A stretch of 64,000 nucleotides of DNA, taken from Portulaca oleracea (Eukaryota > Streptophyta > Magnoliopsida > Caryophyllales > Portulacaceae). A model generated the notes under the pieces. The model was not told the origin of the DNA. It saw only the letters and a program-made list of their open reading frames with translations, and searched no databases. The DNA lies in NCBI GenBank assembly GCA_029582165.1, contig CM055893.1, positions 24,031,179-24,095,178 of the forward strand, in the 5' to 3' direction. Within the stretch, counting starts at the first letter, position 1. Each line of letters opens with the position of its first letter. Shown piece by piece: positions 45,914 through 57,610 of the stretch. The position numbers were made by a program, and so were the translations under genes.

Positions 45914-47045
45914 TCAACGAGATCTTTTGTAACAATTGCTCAATGGAAAGCTCTTAAGGTGGTTTAGATGTTTGGGATGATTGACCATGGTTAGTGTTTT
46001 GTTGGTATGGACGGCGAGTTTGGTTTTAAAATCCGGGAAGTGGGTTTTGGTTTTGTGGGGGTTGTTGGTTATAAGCATAATTTCCACTAGGACGAACTGG
46101 ATGTTGAGTGGAATAGGAAAGGTTATTGTTAAGGTAAACCGCTTGCACTTGCTCGAATTCGCATTCACCACATTGTTGTAGAGAATGTGGTACTCCACAA
46201 TAATAACAAATCACAACTCTAGCATCCAGGGTAGGAATAAGCAACAGTATCTCTTGAGCGACTTTGACTAGCCTTGTGGTCTCCTCTAGGGTGTTCTTTT
46301 GTTGCATCTCCAATACGGCATTCACGAGAAAGTTGATTGTGGGGTTGCTCTCCAAAGAAGTACCTCCTTCTCTTGAACCACGACCTCCTCCCCAATGTTG
46401 AGAGTTTTAGGATAACTCATGTAGAAATACATTTGCTTCTTCCGCTGTCTTTTTCAGAAACATGCCACCGGAGGCATGATCAATAGATTCTCGCAAAGAA
46501 CTACATAATCCCAAGTAGAAATGATGTAAAAGGAGCCGATCTTCAAGATTGTGGTGAGGACATCTCCGTTGGAGGCCTTTGAACCTCCCCTATGCTTCAA
46601 ATAAGGTTTCACTGGGCTCTTGTTTGAAACTCATAATAGCTTGCCTCAGTCTACATGTCTCATCATTGGGAAAAAACCTTTGAAGAAAATCACGACTAAG
46701 GGGGTCCCATGAAGAATAGGTACTCGGTGGACAAGTATTGAGCCACAACAATGCCTTCCCCTTCAAGATGAGAGGGAAGAACTTCAACTTCATGTATTCG
46801 GTGGAAACTTCGTTCATTTGTATAAACCCAATACGTTGCTCGAACCTGTTGATATGATCGATGGGGTTCACATGTTCACCTCTAGGGTATGGATCGTTCT
46901 CAAATATTTCAAGCAAATATGGTTTAAACTCGAATGACGCATTTGTAGGCAATTCTGGTAATACGATGGGGTCGCCTCCCGTACCCGAGGATGGTAATGA
47001 ATACGAGGCTAAGGTACGGGGTGGATTTGGTACTCCGTCAACCAT
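45914..47045 (-). pseudogene. Athila gag
   Basis: The capsid part (46590-47045) shows a retrotransposon gag domain with FFPLILKGKALLWLNTCPP and RDFLQRFFPNDETCRLR. The frame then has stops (46380-46590) but stays the same through 46026-46355, where CYYCGVPHSLQQC forms the Athila-type zinc knuckle. Gag would form the particle and bind RNA. The start ATG is uncertain. Confidence 0.83.
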
Positions 47046-47294
47046 TGGAATTTCAATTCTCCCTTGCTCTCTTTGCCACCTCTCTCGTCTCGAGCTAGCG
47101 TTCGATTGGCGAATAATATTTTCCAGATTCGGATTCGGTGGAGTAGAAGGCAGCCGGCTACGTCAACAACGAGTCTGCATTCACAATGGAACGAGAGAAG
47201 AATCAAATTCTTAACAAATAAAGGTACCAAATCTCTAGCAAAGAAACTGGTCTTAAACAACCTAAAATCAAGAGGCTAAGCTAGGTGCGCTTGG

Positions 47295-47312
47295 TCCCCA
47301 GCAACGACGCCA
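47295..47312 (-). promoter_or_regulatory. primer binding site, tRNA-Asp type, degenerate
   Basis: On the element strand TGGCGTCGTTGCTGGGGA, two changes from the Athila PBS at 28276. It is three bases after the LTR end TTACCA. Confidence 0.82.
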
Positions 47313-48320
47313 TTTTGGTAACGTGGTTTGCGTGATCCAGTATTTGTCGTTCTCTCTCAGGGAGCAAAGGACCTAGAACAAAAGCAACTGAGTCTAGGTA
47401 GGTTTAAGATCACTAGATATCAAAAGTCTTTGGGTGATAAACAGCAAAAACAGGTAACAGAAACAGACCAAGGTTCTGTCAAGATAGGAAAATGGGTTTC
47501 GGGAGATTTCGGGATGCAAATGGCAATAAGAACATGGGTTTTGCAATTAGGTAAGAACAAAGAGGGGGAATCAAGTGACAATCCCGTTAGAGAAAACCCA
47601 CCGGATTTCCTCTTTCGAGGATAATCTGGATTAATTTCCTCAAAGTCCACCACAGACCCGGAGGGTTAATGAAACGGGATTTCCTAGTTAACCTCCTTCC
47701 ACTTTCGTAGGTGAGCATTAACTATCCCACCTCCTATCTGCCAACACTAGTGTTGGATGTATTCGGGAGCTTTCGATCCCAAATACATCCCACTTGAGGG
47801 AAGAATGGGTGTGGGAAATTGATTCTCCTACTAATTACCACCTAAACTTGTTAACCCAAGCCTAATTAACCATTCATATCCTTAATTTCTCCCTAACCCA
47901 TGGGGTTCTAGCCTCTAATAATCCTAATTAACATGCTAACAACATCAACAACTCCAACAAACATGATCAAAACAGAGGAAACAACTAGCAAGTGCAATAA
48001 TCCAAGTATCACAAACTCAAAGCAATCTAATGACAAAACAGAGATTGAAATACTATTAAAGCAAATTAAAAGAGAGTAGGATTAAGAAATGCTCAACAAA
48101 ATCACGATGATCGTATGGATGATCAAGAACAATCAAGAACTCCAAGCTCCAATGCAGAAAAATATACTTCAATCTTCAACAGAACTTCAATAAAATCCAA
48201 TACAATTGCACTCATCTTCTACTAATCACTCACTAATAACTTTAGAATTCCTCTAATCGTCAGTCTAATGGTGCTTTTCTCTCTAATGAACCAGCTCCCT
48301 AAACTAATCGTTCAAAGGGG

Positions 48321-48328
48321 TATTTATA
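48321..48328 (-). promoter_or_regulatory. LTR TATA box of Athila
   Basis: On the element strand TATAAATACCCC, about 630 bp from the LTR start. Confidence 0.65.
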
Positions 48329-48383
48329 CAACAAAAGAAGTTAGTTAAAACGCAGCACTTCAAGCAACTAAAACGCGTGAAAC

Positions 48384-48700
48384 CTAGGAGACCGCGGGCG
48401 CAGTCCTGCAGACCGCGGGTGCGGTCCTGCGAAGGCAACTGACGATTTCTCTCTTCTACGCTGGACGGCGGGCGCTATCTTCCTACATCGCGGGCACTGT
48501 CTTCTTCTGGGCAGATATTATGAGCTGGCCTTCTCAGCTTCCGCGGGCGCTGTCTTTGGGATAGCGGGTGCCGTCTTCTTCTGAGTAAAATATCTTTTGG
48601 GCGTAGCGCCCGCCACAAGAAGCGTAGCGGGTGCTACGACTCTGAAAAGAGAATGCAAGCCTTGTTGCGCCTGCTATGCTGAATGTAGCGGGTGCTACGC
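48384..48700. repeat. GC-rich degenerate repeats in Athila U3
   Basis: More than ten related units on the plus strand such as GCGGGCGCWGTCTTC, GCGGGTGCGGTCCTGC and GTAGCGGGTGCTACG, some forming short inverted repeats. They sit directly upstream of the TATA box on the element strand. Confidence 0.75.
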
Positions 48701-48958
48701 TTGCTGAATTCATTCTTTGGGAGCCTATTGTATCCGGCTATGCTTCACACTTAGTTTTTGACTCGGCTTAGCCCGGTGAATCTCTCGGGATTCCCAAAAA
48801 TGCTTTAAAACAACCCCTTTTGCTATATTTTCATGTAAAAACGCCAAAACCTACAGAATAACCAAAAACATAGTAAAAGACACGAAGATAAGCTAAGAAG
48901 GAGTCAAAAGACTAAGTATGAAGGCGTTATTCAGGCCTAAAAATGGGCCTAAACATCA

Positions 48959-49351
48959 GTTTGCATGTATTGTATTTGAATGTCGAATGTGGTTGAGTGT
49001 TTTATATGATGTTTGATTAGGGTTATTTGGAAAATTCATCCATCGACATTATGAGTTTGTCAATATTAGTTACAAAAAACCATTAGACTGTCAGTGAAAT
49101 ATGATGTCATGTGCAATAGTTATATGTTGACATTTATTTATTTATTCATATATTAGAAACGAACATCAACTGAGACATTATCATATTTGACATTATCATA
49201 CTTGTATTGTAAATGCTATGACAGTGGCTGTGTAAGTCAGAGGATGTATATAACAGTGTCTCTTCATAGTGGTTATCTTAACAAATTACTCATTTAACTT
49301 GTTTCAATAAACATTGGCACAATGTATCTGGATTCATTGGGTAGTTACTCA
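48959..49351. other. flanking sequence upstream of the Myb-like pseudogene
   Basis: AT-rich with a short tandem repeat of GACATTATCATAYTTG (about 49176-49205). No ORF. It may hold the former promoter of the next gene. Confidence 0.45.
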
Positions 49352-50559
49352 ATGGGTCGGCGAAGACAACCAAGTAACAGAAGGACTCGTAGGCCTACCT
49401 AGGGTGAATAAGAGTCAGCAGCATTGCTCGAAGTATGTCTTAAGGCCAAACGAGATGGTGTTTTCCAACTTGATTTAGAGCAACATATAGTCTCCCAAAT
49501 GCGAAAGAGAGATTTCCATAACTGCACCGCAAAATCATGCAAGAGTCGAATTACTGATTTGAAGGCTGTGTATAGAGCATGGTTAGTTATGACCAACGAC
49601 ATTTTCGGAGCAGGGTATGGTAGAGGAAATAGGAAAGTTATACTTAACAGTGCACAAAAAAGAGCTTTCAACGCGGTAAGATTGTTGTTGATTTCAATAC
49701 TTCATTTATTTATGCATAAATTGTATGTTGGTTCAAAATGAGTTGCACATTTCTAATTAATTTTTTTTTCTTACGACCGTGCCCCCATGCCAAGTATCAT
49801 TGTTTAAGAGAGGGAAACCCTCCACCTGGTCTGGATTTAATAGTTGAACTTTAGGGTGAAGAAGTTGCATCCGGAAAGCATGCAATGTCCCCATCATGCT
49901 TCAGCGATGGTAGTCGTGGTTGGGAAGGCACCTGGGGAAGAGGAAAATCTTCGCATCGTGGTGGTAGCAGCAGGGCAGGTCGTAGTGGAACGCGACGCGG
50001 TGAAGGGAGTTCCAGGAATCAAATACCGACCTTCAGTGGGGAGATAAATGAAGGGACAACTGATAGTGACGAACAAGAGGATGATGATGATCGGGTCCAA
50101 GATGTGCCCAGAAGGTGTTGGCAGAGTAGGTCACCCCCTAGGGCACAAAGAGAAGTAGGAGATAGGGGTTGGGATGAATGGGTTGGGTCTGGTTACAAGC
50201 GCCCAAGCACTGACAATGAGCAAATGGCATACAAAAGACGACAATCCAACGATAGCATTGGTGGTTATGAAGACAGATGAACGATTGGGAACTTTGCGCC
50301 GTCACCACAGCAGCGTCCTCAAAGTGTGGCTGAACTTGAACAAATGACCAATAACGTCCGGTTAATGTTCACAACCATACAAAAGAGGATGTTAGTGCAC
50401 CTATACTTCACCTCCATGGGACCTCGGTTTATAAACCGATGCCTGCGATACTTCAAGGAAAACCACAAGATCGAAGATATGTATGATTATGCAGACGAAT
50501 TGTTGGAATATTGGGTGAAAGATGAGATTGTGGACAAGGGGAATACCGCTGGATGTTGA
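49352..50559 (+). pseudogene. Myb/SANT-like DNA-binding protein, two exons, broken
   Basis: Exon 1 starts at ATG 49352 (MGRRRQPSNRRTRRP). After two stops near 49400-49410 it gives AALLEVCLKAKRDGVFQLD, FHNCTAKSCKSRITDLKAVY and RAWLVMTNDIFGAG, the layout of the plant Myb/SANT-like domain (Myb_DNA-bind_3) of Harbinger-associated and L10-interacting proteins. A GTAAG donor follows GCG at 49679. Exon 2 opens near 49771 (PCPHAKYHCLREGNPPPGL, then GEEVASGKHAMSPSC) but lacks a clear AG acceptor. It continues in one frame through stops at about 49852 and 50278 to 50557. The middle is Gly/Arg/Asp-rich; the end has MYDYADELLEYWVKDE. Whether it was a host gene or a Harbinger helper cannot be told, as no transposase is nearby. 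Confidence 0.7.
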
Positions 50560-50904
50560 GGTGGGGCTGTTGGTGGCCATTGACCCAATGTTGTAGGTTC
50601 ATGGTGGTTGTGGCGGGGATGATGTCTGATTCGGGGTGTGTAGGACCCCGGAGAAAGTGACCCTTTTTCCATGATGCGCTACTTAAGTGATCGGGAGCCG
50701 ACTAAGGTTGCTTAATCCTTAAATAAGGATATTTTTATTTTATCAAATTAGTTTTCTGGGTGGGGAAATTTTATTTATTTTACAAATCCGTTTTTTATTA
50801 TTTAAATATTGAAATTACATCAAAAAATATATTAAATATAATTTAAAATCATCCCAAACTACCAACTCGGGCCCAAAAGAAAGTAATCGGACCGCCAAGA
50901 ACGA

Positions 50905-50926
50905 TCAAAACCCGCGCGGGTTTTGA
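50905..50926. repeat. palindrome AAAACCCGYGCGGGTTTT, first of twelve
   Basis: A perfect 22-bp palindrome here. Related copies, some with one to four changes, start at 50985, 52031, 52110, 53127, 53205, 53928, 54007, 54084, 57375, 57453 and 58357. All lie in the LTR, the 3' region or introns of the antisense genes of the Tat element, none in pol. Many are near GGGCC-type strings. Confidence 0.92.
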
Positions 50927-51776
50927 CTGATCTTGGGCTGGGTCGTCCACTTTCCTGGGCCAGAGAAAATGAGTTAAAAACAATAAAACCCGTGCGGGTT
51001 TTATGGTTTCATGACCCATTTTCTCTCGACTTTGGCCTTGAATGTGTGGAATAGGAGATGTTTAAATCATCTTTGATTATATTTTTTTAAGTGTAAATTT
51101 CAAGATTAAATAATTAAACAGATTATAAAAAGAATAAAAGAGTCGCCAGTCGATTTGAGGAAACCGACAAACCATAAAATTAATAAAATAAACTCTGGTC
51201 TACGGAACCCGACTCTAAGTCCGGGGGTAAGGTTACGGATTCGAGAATTATAAAGTTCTCGAATTCGCCTGTTAGAAAACAGACTCTACTAAAATCGACA
51301 TTAAATTGAAAAAAAACGGGGAGAAGTTTAATTAATTGCAAGACTTTAAATTCTTAGCATACATTATAAAACAAGGTTTTTATTTACAAAAAATGCACAA
51401 CTAATGAAAATGAAATACAAATTACGTAATTAAAATAACAATAATGAAAGAAACGTAAGGGCGAACCTCGTTGGTTTATGAATCCGGATGCGCCGACCGA
51501 AATGCCTTGACTTCGCTTGACTTGGCGAATGAAGAATGAGTATAAGAATGATAGAAAGGTGATATATGTGTAGCGATGTGATGAGAATTTGGTAGAGTAG
51601 GAGGGTGACAATAAGAGGTAGATAGAGAGAGTTTAGGAGAGTAAGGATAGAATTATGATGATCCTTCGTGATTTGAGTATAATGGAGGTGGTTTATGAGA
51701 GTTGTTAATGAGAGTTTAGTAGAATAAGGGTGGTAAAGGATGATAGTTGATGAAGAATTCATGGAATGGAGGGGGG

Positions 51777-51784
51777 TATTTATA
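51777..51784 (-). promoter_or_regulatory. LTR TATA box of the second Tat element
   Basis: On the element strand CCTATAAATACCCCCC, very like that of the first Tat/Ogre LTR at 10551. Confidence 0.7.
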
Positions 51785-52237
51785 GGTGATGAGGTGAAGG
51801 ATTTGGAGGGAAATGGAGGGAGAATCATGGGGACACATCCCCATGATCTTGCCATGCAATCACGTAGCTTCCAAGTCAAGCCAAGGTCAAAACATGTGGG
51901 CTAAAATCAAGGGAGAGTGATCAATGTTTTTGGCGCCGGATTTTTCAAGATAAAACCCCCGCGGCTTTTCATCAATCCTGCACACGGATTGCTGACGTAA
52001 GCAACGCAAAATGACGCGCTCAGAGAATACAAAACCCGTGCGGGTTTTGTAGTGTCTGGGCCGGGGTGCGCCTTGGGCTGGTTCTGGCTCTGGGCCGACT
52101 ATTTTAACCAAAACCCGTGCGGGTTTTGTTTCTGGTACTGGCCAGCTTGGGTTTGCTTTGCTTGTTTCGCTTATTACATTGCCCAAATGTCTTATTGATA
52201 AGTCGGGATTATATCGATGCAAATCCCGGTGTCTACA

Positions 52238-52255
52238 GAGAGCCCCCACTTTGAC
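52238..52255 (-). promoter_or_regulatory. polypurine tract of the second Tat element
   Basis: On the element strand CAAAGTGGGGGCTCTC ends at the LTR start TGTAGACACC. Confidence 0.75.
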
Positions 52256-52309
52256 CGAGTCCGAATAGGACGAAGGTCAAAGTAGACTTGATGTCTGTCT
52301 TGATGCTGG

Positions 52310-52975
52310 CAGTGCTCTTTTATATGGCGACCAGGTGATGTTGCTGATGATGATGTCGTTGCTAACCTTTAGATGGCAACCGTTGGACGACTGAAGATGC
52401 TGGCGATGATGTGGTCGGAAACCTTTAGGTGGTAACCGTTGCACGACTGCTGCTGATGAAGAGGTCGTTGGTAACCTTTAGTTGGCAACCGTGGGACAAC
52501 TACAAATGCTGCTGATGGTGATGTCATCGGAAACATTTAAATGGCAATCTTTGGATGACTACTTCTGATGAAAAGATCGTCGGTAACCTTTAGGTGGCAA
52601 CCGTTGAGCGTCCGATACTGACGGATGTCGTTCGGAGACCTTTAAATGGACTCCGTTTGAACGACTGCTATTGCTAACATCGTTTGAGTCCTTTATATGG
52701 AACCCGTTGAACTACTATTGCGGACGACATCGTTTGGAGGCCTATAGGTGGCGACCGTTGGAGGACTGTCGTTGACAACATCGTTGGAGGCCTTTAGGTG
52801 GCAACCGTTTGACGACTGTCGCTGAGGGTGCACTTTTATGCGGCAACCGGATGACAGGTGGTCCCTTTTTTGTGGTGACCTAATGATAGTGTTCTTTTAT
52901 GTCGCAACTTGTCGGTAGATGGTCCCTTTCAGCGGCGACCAGATGAAGGTGCTCTTTTATGTGGCAACCTGAAAA
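52310..52975. repeat. degenerate minisatellite in the 3' UTR of the Tat element
   Basis: Nine units of 50-57 bp built on AACCTTTAGGTGGCAACCGTT and a GACGACTG tail (starts about 52370, 52421, 52475, 52532, 52586, 52638, 52688, 52739, 52792), followed by about five shorter units built on CTTTTATGTGGCAACC. Tandem repeats just before the 3' LTR are known for Tat/Ogre elements. Confidence 0.85.
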
Positions 52976-53434
52976 TCATAAAAGTAAGTATTAGTTGTCG
53001 CAAAAAATGCAAATGGGTTCAGATTTTTACCTGAATTAATTAAACCCTTGGGCCGCAGTCTTTGGGCCGTTGAAAGATGCTGGGCCACATGACCTTGGGC
53101 CGCTTGAGATCAATTTTTGTTGGTAGAAAACCCGTGCGGGTTTCATTATTTTCACTGGGCCGCTGCAAGGCGCTGGGTCGCTAGAACCGGGCCCATAGGA
53201 CACCAAAACCCGCGCGGGTTTTTTGTGTTGTTTTTTTCTTTTTTTTTTCTTTTTCTTTACCTCGTGAAGAGCATCTACGTGGGCCATACATTTATGTGGC
53301 CAAGAACCTGCCACGCAGCCTTGTCTCCTCTTTGGGTGGCAAAGTGATGACCTTAGGATTTTCAACCAATGAAACGCATTTGGCATCTCGAGGTGGGTCC
53401 TAGAAAGGAGCGGTTCATATTCACTCAACATTTC
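52976..53434. other. spacer between minisatellite and antisense gene
   Basis: No ORF kept. It contains two palindrome copies (53127, 53205) and a T-rich run (53222-53255), and probably the distal promoter of the antisense gene that starts at 53435. Confidence 0.5.
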
Positions 53435-53442
53435 TATAAATA
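53435..53442 (+). promoter_or_regulatory. TATA box of the antisense PMD gene
   Basis: CTATAAATACCAAGC, followed by CATTCACCTCATTCACTCAC-type leader. It lies 151 bp before the proposed ATG at 53593. Confidence 0.6.
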
Positions 53443-53592
53443 CCAAGCTTCATTCACCTCATTCACTCACACCTTCAACTCTTCATCATCTCTCTAGGTT
53501 CTCTTTCTCTCTCTAGAAAATTTATTCCTTGAAGATAATTTGAGTTCTTTGGAAGATACATCCCTGAGGTCATAGGAATCCTCCTCTTCCAC

Positions 53593-56500
53593 ATGCAGCG
53601 ACATGGTCCCACGAGATGTCTTCACGGCATAACTTCGTCCCGGGTGCGAATGCCGACCCTCACTATTCAATCTTGGAACCGTGCTTGGTTCTACCGCTCC
53701 CATGGCAAGGTAATTTCCGAAACCTCTTTTTATGCTTGGTTTAATGTAAAAATGAGCAAGCACGAATTTATTTTTCATTTCTTGTTGATTTTAATTATTT
53801 TAAGCATGCTTTAATTTGATGCGTACGCATGACTCCATGAGGGCTCTTTTTATTTACGCTTTACAACCGATAATCCCAATTCGTAGAATGTACCTGAAAT
53901 AACCAAACCTCGCCCATAGTTTAGGGAAAAACCCGTGTGAGTTTTAAGTTACTGGGCCCATGCAAGCTCGGTCCAGTTGACAAGGAAGTGACCCACTAGC
54001 ACAATGAAAACCCATGCGGGTTTTGGTGACTCATAGGCTGCCTAAAAAACAATGGGCCTGAATGTGCGGTCCATCAAAGAAATAAAACCCGTGCGGGTTT
54101 TAATTCTGTTGGGCCGGGACATTCGGGCCGTGTGTTTGTTTTTTCAAATTTATTTATCTTGTAGGCCATGGCTGTGAGCCCAGTGTTGGTGTTGGGTCCA
54201 GCTAGGGCCCGAAAGATTATGCTTGAAGTATTTAGCCGAGCCCCCAACTTTAACTGGCCCCTTTTATTTATCTTTAGGAGGACAACTTGAAAACCCTTGG
54301 TGCCTTAAAGGATCCAATTAAGGTAGCCGCCTCGATTCCTAGGCATTTTATTGAACATACCCTGGTTGCGGCGAGGCTTATGCCGTTCTGGCAATGTTTG
54401 GAGGCTTGGAAGGGTCGTACGTATCGCGTCATAGGCCACGCCATAGCTGAGAGGTTTTGGGACACCACCAATTCCTTTCATCTGTCTGTGGGGGAGATGA
54501 CGGTTACTCCCACAGATTTCGTTATGATTACTGGTCTTCCGTGGGGTGGGCGTAATGTAGTTTTTGACGCTGGGATTCCACCCATGGTCTTGGATCTTCT
54601 AGGTCCAGTGTCAGCGCGTTTAGGCCAAGGAAAGGGCCTTTCCAATCTTTCCTATGCGTATTTCGAGGCGGCCATCCGCGATGCCAATTTCCAGAACTTG
54701 TCTGTGGATCAACGCCGCTTCATCTTCCTGGCGTACATCATTTTTGCAACCATTTTTGCCAACCAGGGGGATAATATCACCTTGACATCGCTCCGGAACC
54801 TTTTGGACTTCAACAATGTCTGGAACCTAAACTGGGGCAAGGCGGCTTACGCGAACTTCGTCCTCCGGCTTCGCCGCGGCGTTCAGCTTTCACAGGATAC
54901 TAATCCGGTTTATCATCATGAGCCTCCTACTCGTTATCAGTATGGCCCTTCGCTGTGCAAGGTGCTCGAGATATGTCCCCGAGACTCTTCTCTTTGTAGA
55001 TTTGCTACTCTTTCAATTCTTCTTTGACTTTATGTTCATGCACTCATGGGCATATGAGTATATTCTGTCTTTGGGAATTCGTTCCAAAAAGATTAAGATA
55101 ATTCCAGCTGCTGAACGCTGGTCTAGCGAGGCTGTTCGTGGGAAGAAATTCCAGCCGGGTAGCCTTGATCGCATTCGTCGCATGCTGGATAACCTCATTT
55201 CCGTATTTCCTTATACCTGGCGTCCTTATTTATTTTTCTTTTACCCTTGGAGTGACTCTCTTTCTCCTGCAGGACCACGTGAATTGGTATCCATGGGGAG
55301 AATTCGACTTGAGTGGATTGCCCACCCCTTTGCAACCGGTGGAGCACGATACTCATTTTCGCGTCCTGATGGAGGGACCTTCGGGCTTCATTGGTATTTG
55401 GGGGAGAGAGCCTCGAGGTAAATCTTGGGTGGATACCCCGGTCTTATCCCCCTGGATCCTCCGGAACACATGTTCGAGCCATGGCGTGTCGTTCCAGGTG
55501 CCCTGGGAGAACGGATTCGCGGCCAAGACTTTGACAACTTTGTAGATAACGTTCCCTAGGAGCAGTTTGATGAGGAATTCCAATGCTATCGAGCCGTCTA
55601 GCCCCCCGAGTGGTAGGTATCTTCTTCCTTTTGATTTCTCATTATGTTTTTGGCTGATTCCTAACCGTGAGGTTTGCAGTTGGGGCCTTATGCCAAGATA
55701 ACAGAGACGGAGGCTCAACCGGTGAGAAGAAGGATCGGCGGTTTCTTAGAGGTGGAGACTAGTAGTCAATGCTCTACACTCCGAGAGTTTGACCGGAAAC
55801 CAGTAAGTTCTCATTTTATTTTCTTTTCTCCTTTATGTCGTTCATACATGTCTAACCTTGGCCTCATCATTTTCTAGCTAAGATGGGATATTTTCCGTCA
55901 AGTGACCAAGGAGTGGAGCACGATGCTGAAGCACGTTGTTCGGGTATTTACCCGCTCGGGAAGGTATCGTTAGGACGCCGCCGAGAGGGCTGATGTAGGG
56001 GCCGACGTAGAGTCTGTTCCTCGAGATCCTCCTCGCCGTTCGACTGCAGGGATCCCTCGCACTGAGCCCCCACGTCGCTCTTCAGTAGGGGAGTATACTT
56101 CTCGGGGCCGACCTCGGGAAGAGGTTGGTGAATCCTCTCGTCCTCCCCTAGCAGTTGTGCTAGAGGGTCGTGGCAAAGGCATCATGATCGAGGGTCATCA
56201 TTCAACTGGGTCTCATCATAGAAGATCTGGCAGCAAATCGTTGTCCTATGCAAGAGGACATGGCTCAGATGTCCTTAGAGGAACAACTCGGCTAAGGAGG
56301 GTCATATCATAGTGTTGGGTTTGGTGGTGTAACCCAACCCCATTCCTACTAGGTGGAAGATGCTTCAGAGTCGAGTGCTACCAACTTGCCTTCTCATTCT
56401 CACCGCACTCCGGCTTCAGTACGTTCTACTCATCGTGGTCGGGAAATTGTGGTGAGGGACCACGATTCAGGTGCATCCGTAGGGTATCCTGGCAGTCAGG

Positions 56501-56967
56501 CCCTAGCGGATGACGCTACTTCACATCCTACACCATATGACGTCTCCTCTTTTGTCTCTGGTTCTTACTCTGCTGGATGGCTAGTTCCAACTCCTGGAAT
56601 GGGTCCTTCATGGCCCACAGGTACGCAAGAGTGGTCTGCACACCAACACTCTTGGCTAGCAGGATCCTCCTCTTCTGGTTGGCCAGCCCCCGGTTATGGA
56701 GCTGGTCCTGTATGGCTTACTCCTTCTGTTGAGTGGCACGTCCCTGATCATTCATGGCTAGCCCGTTCGCAAGGGCATTTTGTATCATCACCGTCGAGCG
56801 TGCATCCTTCTGAAGTTCCCTTGTCCGGGCCATCGCAGACGGCTCCTGGTCCTTACTACTATTCTTGGGACACCTATTTCGGTACGGCTGGTGCCTCCAA
56901 TGCTGGAACTTCTCATGCTGGTGCCGACCTGGTTGAAGACAGCGGCGATTCGGGCTCCCTGTGGTGA
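53593..56967 (+). pseudogene. antisense plant mobile domain (PMD) gene with introns
   Basis: Opposite in strand to the element's pol. Exon 1 is 53593-53709 (starts MQRHGPTRC), then a 568-bp GT-AG intron to 54277, in phase. Exon 2 (54278 on) carries the plant mobile domain: HTLVAARLMPFWQCLEAWKG, RFWDTTNSFHLSVGEMTVTP and DFVMITGLPWGGR, the pattern of MAIN-like proteins. A change of frame near 54960-55030 needs a short intron or a frameshift. An intron seems to end at 55272 (TCCTGCAG), and another lies at about 55803-55877. The 3' part (56353-56967) is Ser/Pro/Gly-rich. Frame breaks near 55390 and stops after 55420 suggest that the copy is dead. PMD-type extra ORFs are known in Tat elements; their function is unknown. 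Confidence 0.72.
53710..54277 (+). other. intron of the antisense PMD gene
   Basis: GTAATTTCC donor after GGCAAG and TTTATCTTTAG acceptor. Both flanking exons are in phase 0. It contains three palindrome copies (53928, 54007, 54084). Confidence 0.65.
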
Positions 56968-57593
56968 TCGAACCGATGACAAGCAAGACTCTATGCATTT
57001 TTAGACTTTTGTTATGCATGACTGATTAGTACTTCTTTTTTATTTCATGCAAGACTCTTTATGAATTTTATTTCTAATTTTATATGCAAGACTCGGTGAA
57101 TGCATGATTTTATTTTATTAATGCACAACTGAATGATTTTCTACATGACGGGATTAATCCCAACTTAATCCCGCTTCCCCAAAAAGAAAAGAAAATAAAA
57201 GAAAACAAAAATCTAAGTGTCAGAGTAAACTCGAGCAAAAATTTCGGAACCGAGCATCATTGGGTCAATATCCAATGCATTAAAAATACGCAAACGGGCC
57301 AAATTAATTCCAAGGCCCAAAATACAATCATAAACAAGCGGGATGAGTTGCGGAGAGGCGGCGCACATCAACAAAAAACCCGTGCGGGTTTTCTTCTTCA
57401 GCAGGGCATGGGCCTGAGCTCAAGAAGGCGCGCGCGTAGGCCTAGGAGGATCAAAACCGGCGAGGGTTTTGTTACTGCTTTTCCTTTTTTTTTTACTAGC
57501 CGTTGCAAATGGGCTAAAATCATGGGATATGGAGGGCAACGACTATGTGATCATTGCTGGTTGCTTTCTCCATTTTTATCATGCATGGAGGTG
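56968..57593. other. spacer between the two antisense genes
   Basis: Probable 3' UTR of the PMD gene with repeated ATGCAAGACTC (about 56982, 57049, 57083), then AT-rich DNA and two palindrome copies (57375, and a degenerate one at 57453). No gene is supported. Confidence 0.5.
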
Positions 57594-57603
57594 TATAAAT
57601 ACC
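57594..57603 (+). promoter_or_regulatory. TATA box of the second antisense gene
   Basis: GTATAAATACCACAT, the same TATAAATACC core as the other promoters of this element. Confidence 0.55.
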
Positions 57604-57610
57604 ACATATT

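Larger units (their letters stand above)
42941..48958 (-). mobile_element. Athila retrotransposon, 5' part, cut off after RNase H
   Basis: A minus-strand Athila element with 5' LTR (47316-48958), PBS, gag, an Athila-specific linker, protease, reverse transcriptase and RNase H. Integrase, the envelope-like region and the 3' LTR are missing: the sequence changes at 42940 into the tandem array. Frameshifts lie between every domain, so it is an old copy. Confidence 0.85.
47316..48958 (-). repeat. 5' LTR of Athila
   Basis: In plus coordinates it runs TGGTAACGTGG to AAACATCA, so the element strand starts TGATGTTTAGGCCC. It is about 1.64 kb. A TATA box lies at 48321-48328 and GC-rich repeats lie on its upstream side (48384-48700). 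The outer edge is inferred because no second LTR is present. Confidence 0.75.
50639..52237 (-). repeat. 3' LTR of the second Tat element
   Basis: In plus coordinates it runs TGTAGGACCCC to CGGTGTCTACA, giving an element-strand start TGTAGACACCGG right after a polypurine tract. It contains a TATA box at 51777 and four copies of the 18-bp palindrome. The left end is inferred from the terminal inverted similarity (TGTAG/CTACA). Confidence 0.7.

Noticed and set aside
51130..51150. Primer binding site inside the LTR (TGGCGACTC on minus)
   Set aside because: Only nine bases match the Tat PBS, the rest is A/T-rich, and LTR-like sequence with the palindromes continues to 50639.
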